A stretch of DNA of 25,670 nucleotides from JAGQUL01 sp038212015 (GTDB lineage Bacteria > Actinomycetota > Thermoleophilia > Gaiellales > SKUG01), in assembly GCA_038212015.1 (NCBI GenBank), contig JBBQUY010000049.1:1-25670 (forward strand), in the 5' to 3' direction. Made by a program: the position numbers and the translations under genes. The stretch's first letter is position 1. Each line of letters begins with the position of its first letter. This document shows, piece by piece, positions 22,218 to 25,670 of this stretch. The notes under the pieces are model-generated. The model searched no databases. It had not been told where the DNA came from and saw only the letters and a list, made by a program, of their open reading frames with translations.

Positions 22218-22892
22218 ATGAGTACCGCTCACCTCACATCGACGACCTCCACGCCGCGTATGTCACGTGGTCTGGCATGGCTGCCACTGGCGGCGATCAT
22301 CGCCGTGCTCGTGGTGTCACTGGTGAGCGGACGCGGGCCTGTCCCGAGCAGCGAGGCCGCGACGATCGGTGTCAGCGCTTCCGCGCCTGCCGACATCTTC
22401 CTGGATGCGACCAACTGCACGTCCGGCGCGCTCGCGATCGGCGACCTCGTTCCCGGCACCGACCCGTGGAAGACCGCGCAGGACGCGGGCAGCCAGGTCT
22501 GTGCGATCGACTTCGGAACGACCAACAATGTCGACGGCACGACCTTGGCGATGCTCGAGGACCCAGCGGCACCGGCGTCACCCACGGACGCGATGAAATG
22601 CGTCGGTGGAACCTGCGGCACGGATTCCCTGGCCGACTACGAAGGCGGCGCCGAACCCGCACCCGGCACGTCCGCGTTCGGAACACAGCTGTTGTCGACA
22701 GGGGGCATCGCTGCCGCGGTCTGGCCTCTGGAGCCTGCCGTCCAGGACGTGCAGGACAGCGCCTCGACGGCCTGCACGACGCCGACGACGGGTACCGGAA
22801 CGTGCTCGTTCACGTGGGGCGCGACTGCGGCGACCACGGACCTGCCGGGTGCCTACCAGGCTCAGGCACAGCTGGTGGTCCTCGCCAACTAG
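22218..22892 (+). CDS. Surface-module secreted subunit 3 (Cys-containing; WxL-like)
   Basis: This 224-residue protein has a hydrophobic segment at about 20-37 and mature-start candidates near SSEAATIG. The landmarks match the other two subunits: VCAIDFGTTNNVDG at about 94-107, KCVGGTCG, SAFGTQL, AAVWPLEPA at about 166-174, an ACTTP...TCSFTW block, and the last strand GAYQAQAQLVVL. It is shorter and more acidic than subunit 2. ATG 22218 lacks a good Shine-Dalgarno sequence; ATG 22260 is a possible alternative that would give a more compact signal peptide. It is followed 46 bases later by membrane protein 3, with a hairpin in between. Confidence 0.78.
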   Translation: MSTAHLTSTTSTPRMSRGLAWLPLAAIIAVLVVSLVSGRGPVPSSEAATIGVSASAPADIFLDATNCTSGALAIGDLVPGTDPWKTAQDAGSQVCAIDFGTTNNVDGTTLAMLEDPAAPASPTDAMKCVGGTCGTDSLADYEGGAEPAPGTSAFGTQLLSTGGIAAAVWPLEPAVQDVQDSASTACTTPTTGTGTCSFTWGATAATTDLPGAYQAQAQLVVLAN

Positions 22893-22897
22893 CCCGC

Positions 22898-22917
22898 CGC
22901 GCGTTCGAGGACGCGCG
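22898..22917 (+). terminator. Hairpin between subunit 3 and membrane protein 3 genes
   Basis: CGCGCGT (22898-22904) and ACGCGCG (22911-22917) form a 7-bp stem with a 6-base loop, starting 6 bases after the subunit 3 stop codon. No T tract follows, so it may be attenuating or mRNA-protecting rather than a full terminator. Confidence 0.5.
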
Positions 22918-22938
22918 ACGACGGGCATCCACCAGTCG

Positions 22939-24030
22939 GTGTTGCGTCTTCCGCTCGTACTGTCCTGCCTGCTCGTCGCGTTCGTCGTCGCAGCGTCGCC
23001 ATCGGCCGCAGCCGAGGCATCGCTGACGCGACCGGTCGCTACGAAGATCGAAGGTGCCGGCGCGGAGCCCCGCGTCTCGCTTGGACCGAGTCGGTTCGAT
23101 GCCTACGACGCGAAGCCGGGCGACACTCTCGAATACGAGCTCGTCGTGCGGAACACGACTCCTGCGACGATTCGGATCCGCCCCAAGGTGCTGCCGATCG
23201 AAGGCTCTCCCGATCCGGACGAGTACGCACGCGTCGGCGGCCGGTCATCGCGCGGCAAGGAACTGCTCGACTGGGTCACCTATCCCGGCTTCGGCAGCAG
23301 TCGCGACCTTGCCGCCGGCACGGAGCTTCGCGTCCCCGTTCGCATCCAGGTGCCCACGGATCCACCACCCGGCACGTATTCGCTCGGCCTGTCGATCACG
23401 TGGACGGTCTCGGCAATCGGCGTCGACACCACTGACGCGCCTGCGAGTCGCGTGACCCTCACCCCGACGCTCTCGAGCGTTGCCGTCATCCGGCTCCCTG
23501 GCGACGTCGTGCCGGAGGCGCGGCTGCGCGACGTGCAGGCACCTCGGATCGTCTGGGGCGGCCAGTCGCCACAGTTCTCCGCGCGTGTCGAGAACGTCGG
23601 CGACACCGACCTGGTCATCGACGCGAAGGTCGACCTGAACGCGTTCATCGGAACCGCGAGCCGCACGCTCGATGCCGCCGGACCGGCACAGGGCCAACCG
23701 GCATTGCCTGGCGGCACCCGTCTCGTGAAGATGCGCTGGAGCGATCCCCCGCTCGTCGGCTGGTTCGAGCCGGAGCTCGTGGTCGTCGGCGGCAAGGGAT
23801 CCGGCGTGCGCATCTCCAAGGACCTGGACACGGTCTACGTGCTGCCACCGTGGTGGCTCATCCTGCTCGTGGTCATCGCGATCGCGCTGCCGCTGCGCGC
23901 ACGTCGACGTCGTCGCCGCGATCCGCAGGCGCAGGACGCGCGCCGAGCACGAGCCAGGCACCGCGTCGAGGAACGGATGCGCAAGGCCGAGGCGCGACGT
24001 CGCGCCGAGGCAGCTCGTCGCCGCCGCTGA
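22939..24030 (+). CDS. Surface-module membrane protein 3 (Ig-like ectodomain, C-terminal anchor; basic tail)
   Basis: It is read from GTG 22939 (TTG 22942 is possible), giving 363 residues. The signal peptide at about 1-25 includes LPLVLSCLLVAFVVAASPSAAA. Ectodomain 1 has FDAYDAKPGDTLEYELVVRNTT and PPPGTYSLGLSITW. Ectodomain 2 has FSARVENVGDTDLVIDAKVDLN and DPPLVGWFEPELVVVGG, which match the second domains of the other two membrane proteins. LPPWW precedes a helix at about 304-319. The cytoplasmic tail of about 44 residues is almost all Arg/Ala/Glu and very basic, unlike the acidic tails of proteins 1 and 2. The same frame stays open upstream through the subunit 3 gene, but that stretch is a shadow. 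Confidence 0.8.
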   Translation: MLRLPLVLSCLLVAFVVAASPSAAAEASLTRPVATKIEGAGAEPRVSLGPSRFDAYDAKPGDTLEYELVVRNTTPATIRIRPKVLPIEGSPDPDEYARVGGRSSRGKELLDWVTYPGFGSSRDLAAGTELRVPVRIQVPTDPPPGTYSLGLSITWTVSAIGVDTTDAPASRVTLTPTLSSVAVIRLPGDVVPEARLRDVQAPRIVWGGQSPQFSARVENVGDTDLVIDAKVDLNAFIGTASRTLDAAGPAQGQPALPGGTRLVKMRWSDPPLVGWFEPELVVVGGKGSGVRISKDLDTVYVLPPWWLILLVVIAIALPLRARRRRRRDPQAQDARRARARHRVEERMRKAEARRRAEAARRRR

Positions 24031-24036
24031 GGCAGG

Positions 24037-24342
24037 TCAGCCGCCGATGCGGCCGAGATAGTCGCGCACCTTCTTGGTGTCCGCTTCGCCTTGGGCGACC
24101 ATCTGGTAGAGCGGCTTGGGGCTGCGGAGCGTCTTCATCGTCTCCACGTGTCCCGTGGTGATGCCCTCGCGCCGGGCGAAGGTCAGCAGCCGACTGCGGT
24201 CCGCACTCAGGATCCTGAAGCTCTCCATCTGGCGCGCCTGGTCGAAGTCGGCGTACACGCCCACCCCACCCTTGAGTGCCTCGTCGACCGCGGCCTTGTA
24301 GTTGCCGCGGTAGTCGAATCCGTCGCTCGCATCGTCAGACAT
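24037..24342 (-). CDS. Small hypothetical protein
   Basis: The 101-residue soluble protein starts MSDDASDGFDYRGNYKAAVDEAL and has a mixed helical composition with KKVRDYLGRIGG at the end. I do not recognise a family. No Shine-Dalgarno sequence precedes the ATG, but TATAGC (24351-24356, minus strand) sits 8 bases upstream. That suggests a leaderless transcript from a -10-type element, a common arrangement in actinobacteria. Its stop codon is 6 bases from the convergent membrane protein 3 stop. Confidence 0.65.
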   Translation of the reverse strand: MSDDASDGFDYRGNYKAAVDEALKGGVGVYADFDQARQMESFRILSADRSRLLTFARREGITTGHVETMKTLRSPKPLYQMVAQGEADTKKVRDYLGRIGG

Positions 24343-24411
24343 GGGGCAAGGCTATAGGTTCGGCCTGACGAAGCCGAGCATCGGCGACGCATTTTCGGAA
24401 GGAGCGAGTAC

Positions 24412-24666
24412 ATGACGGACGGCATCGACGAGCGACGGACGTTCCGATTGCTCCCGAGCGAAGACATCGGTTTCTCCAAGCCGGCGATCCAGTACGAGAC
24501 CGCCGAGGGCGAGAAGCGGTGGCGCCTCGCACACGAATTCAAGGCGCCCGAGCCCGAGCTTGCCCGCAAGGCGAACGATCCCGGCTGGTGGACGATCACG
24601 ATCTTCCTGCCCGTCGGATCGACCCCGCTGGCGCTCATTCCCGATCCCGAGGCACCGCTGCTGTAG
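24412..24666 (+). CDS. Small hypothetical protein
   Basis: The 84-residue protein has AAGGAG 7 bases upstream of its ATG, a strong start signal. The sequence is charged at first (MTDGIDERRTFRLLPSEDIGFSKP), then contains AEGEKRWRLAHEFKAP and a C-terminal hydrophobic strand (GWWTITIFLPVGSTPLALIP). It looks like a small beta-rich soluble protein. No family is recognised. It is divergent from the 24342 gene and is followed by a long inverted repeat. Confidence 0.65.
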   Translation: MTDGIDERRTFRLLPSEDIGFSKPAIQYETAEGEKRWRLAHEFKAPEPELARKANDPGWWTITIFLPVGSTPLALIPDPEAPLL

Positions 24667-24692
24667 CAGCGATCCGGCACCGTGCTTGCCGA

Positions 24693-24762
24693 GTTGCGGC
24701 GGCGCTTCGCACGAAGCGGTCGGAAGGCGACGCTGAGGTGCGAAGCGCGTGGCGCCCGCAAC
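24693..24762. repeat. Long imperfect hairpin between convergent genes
   Basis: GCGCTTCGCAC (24702-24712) pairs perfectly with GTGCGAAGCGC (24738-24748). Outside it GTTGCGG (24693-24699) pairs with CCGCAAC (24756-24762), and AGCG/CGCT can pair inside the loop. The whole is a structured element of about 70 bases between the 24666 and 24783 stop codons. It could be a bidirectional terminator, a small RNA or a dispersed repeat. Confidence 0.6.
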
Positions 24763-24782
24763 CCGGGATCCCGCTGGGGTTG

Positions 24783-25460
24783 TCAGCCGTTCGCCTTCGC
24801 GAATGCGACGGCGACGCGCTCGGCTTCGCGTTCCATGGGATGCGTGTCGTGCAGCAGGTCGCCGACGTTGCCGATGGGAGTGCCGCTCTCGCGGCGACGT
24901 CGCCATTCGCGAACGGCCTCGGCGAAGCCGCCGGCACCGAGCGTGCCGTCGTGCGCGACGAATGCGCCGACGTACTCGTTGAGGAACGTGCGATCACGCT
25001 GGGCGTCCGTGGCTGCTGGCGACGCCGAGCGGCGCCACTGCATCGTGTGTCCGAGCTCGTGCACGAGCCAGCGTCGTCCCGCCCAGGACAGCATTCTCGT
25101 GGCGCGCGCCGCATCCGAGACGTAGATGTTCAGCCCGATCGTGGTCGCCATGTTGCCCGTGTCGTGGGCGACGCCGCCGACGTGCAGTCGCACGCGCTCC
25201 AGGTCGCTGCGAACGACCTCCCCGTTGAGCTGCATCGACTGCGCCAGATATGGAGCCAGCATCGCGACCTGCACTGCCGTCAGCGGCACGCCGGCGCTGC
25301 GTTCGGGGATGCCGCGCCACGCATCGAATCCCCCCCGCAGCAGGCCGGGAGCGCGGGTGGAGGTCGACGGCGCGACGGCGCCGGGAGACCACCCGGCAGG
25401 TTCGGCGGCAGGTCGCGGGCTGGCGGGTGATTCGATGACGCGCATGGCGCATGCTCGCAT
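24783..25460 (-). CDS. DUF4157-like zinc metallopeptidase domain protein
   Basis: The product has about 225 residues, with a Pro/Ala-rich N-terminal 45 residues. The segment from about 60 (PLTAVQVAMLAPYL), SDLERVRLHVGGVAHDTGN, TIGLNIYVSD and the zinc motif WLVHELGHTMQW (HEXXH) matches the order of DUF4157-type domains: a 'dls.vrvH' strand, then 'T.G..I', then a HExxHxxQ helix. A later Glu, needed as third ligand, could be in FLNEYVGAF or HPMEREAERVA. DUF4157 domains are often found in secreted or contractile-injection-system-linked proteins, but nothing of that kind is in the window. The start is ATG 25460 or 25445. It lies 19 bases after the stop of the partial membrane-protein gene and is probably in an operon with it. 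Confidence 0.7.
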   Translation of the reverse strand: MRACAMRVIESPASPRPAAEPAGWSPGAVAPSTSTRAPGLLRGGFDAWRGIPERSAGVPLTAVQVAMLAPYLAQSMQLNGEVVRSDLERVRLHVGGVAHDTGNMATTIGLNIYVSDAARATRMLSWAGRRWLVHELGHTMQWRRSASPAATDAQRDRTFLNEYVGAFVAHDGTLGAGGFAEAVREWRRRRESGTPIGNVGDLLHDTHPMEREAERVAVAFAKANG

Positions 25461-25479
25461 GCACCATCGGACGCGTGCG

Positions 25480-25670
25480 TCAGCGCTGCTTGCGGTGGCG
25501 GAACGCGGCGTTCATGTCTGCGGGGGCAAAGCCGGGTGCCATCTCGCCGGTCGTCGCGAATCGATGCAGCGCGACGGCGAACACCTGGTTGAGTGTCGAA
25601 CCGATGACGGATCCCACCACGATGAGCACGACGCCCAGCGCGATCAACGTCGCGCCGCCCGCGCCCGAGG
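25480..25670 (-). CDS. 3' end of a membrane-protein gene (partial; DUF6159-like)
   Basis: The last 62 codons of a minus-strand frame run off the right edge. The visible part has a hydrophobic helix (TLIALGVVLIVVGSVIGS), then NQVFAVALHRFATTGE, a Gly/Pro segment ending FAPADMNAAFRHR, and a basic C-terminus KQR. This end resembles the C-terminus of DUF6159-type integral membrane proteins, judged by eye only. The stop is TGA at 25480-25482, 19 bases upstream of the metallopeptidase start. Confidence 0.65.
   Translation of the reverse strand, partial: SGAGGATLIALGVVLIVVGSVIGSTLNQVFAVALHRFATTGEMAPGFAPADMNAAFRHRKQR

Noticed and set aside
22606..22938. Upstream part of the frame of surface membrane protein 3
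   Set aside because: It overlaps the subunit 3 gene in another frame and lacks any signal peptide until the GTG at 22939.
1..25670. CRISPR arrays, tRNA or rRNA genes, insertion sequences, phage genes
   Set aside because: No regularly spaced repeats, cloverleaf-like segments, transposase motifs or phage structural genes were noticed.

Overview
The window is high-GC DNA with almost no spare space between genes. Shine-Dalgarno sequences are common and GTG starts are frequent. The MurE ligase carries the meso-diaminopimelate signature. The style of the division and cell-wall (dcw) genes and of the secreted proteins points to an actinobacterium. A deep-branching lineage such as Thermoleophilia is my guess from the form of MurG and from general resemblance; it is not proven here.

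Region 1 (1-13592, mostly minus strand) is a rearranged dcw cluster. In transcription order it reads murE, murF, mraY, a PAS-type sensor histidine kinase, then (after an oppositely oriented ProX-like lipoprotein gene) ftsW, one giant ORF encoding MurG, MurC and MurB as a single fused polypeptide, ftsQ, and probably the first codons of the next gene (ftsZ would be expected). No murD is present between mraY and ftsW, where it usually lies. The kinase and the lipoprotein gene occupy that place. ftsI, ftsL and mraW are also absent upstream of murE.

Region 2 (13646-17306) holds an HU-type DNA-binding protein, a divergent HD-domain protein, a MarR-family regulator with a repeat-rich divergent promoter, a small helical protein, and a two-gene unit. 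The second gene of that unit looks like a lytic-transglycosylase fold that has lost its catalytic glutamate.

Region 3 (17317-24030) is the most novel part. It contains three copies of a two-gene module: a small secreted, cysteine-containing, Gly/Ala/Thr-rich subunit, followed by a single-pass membrane protein with an immunoglobulin-like ectodomain and a Pro-Trp-Trp (or Ala-Trp-Trp) motif just before its C-terminal membrane helix. The three subunits are clearly paralogous to each other, and so are the three membrane proteins. The layout recalls the WxL / DUF916-DUF3324 cell-surface complexes of Firmicutes, but that comparison is an inference. Each module, and one extra secreted-protein gene at 18039, is preceded by the same promoter-like element: CTCAA, 16 bases, then GCCGA plus three variable bases. 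It resembles the sigma-28 (FliA/WhiG) consensus. Hairpins between subunit and membrane-protein genes in two modules suggest that the subunit is made in excess. I read the region as a sigma-28-type regulon for a cell-surface fibre or layer.

Region 4 (24037-25670) contains two small unknown genes, a long inverted repeat, a DUF4157-like HEXXH metallopeptidase, and the 3' end of a membrane-protein gene that runs off the window. No rRNA, tRNA, CRISPR array or insertion sequence was recognised.
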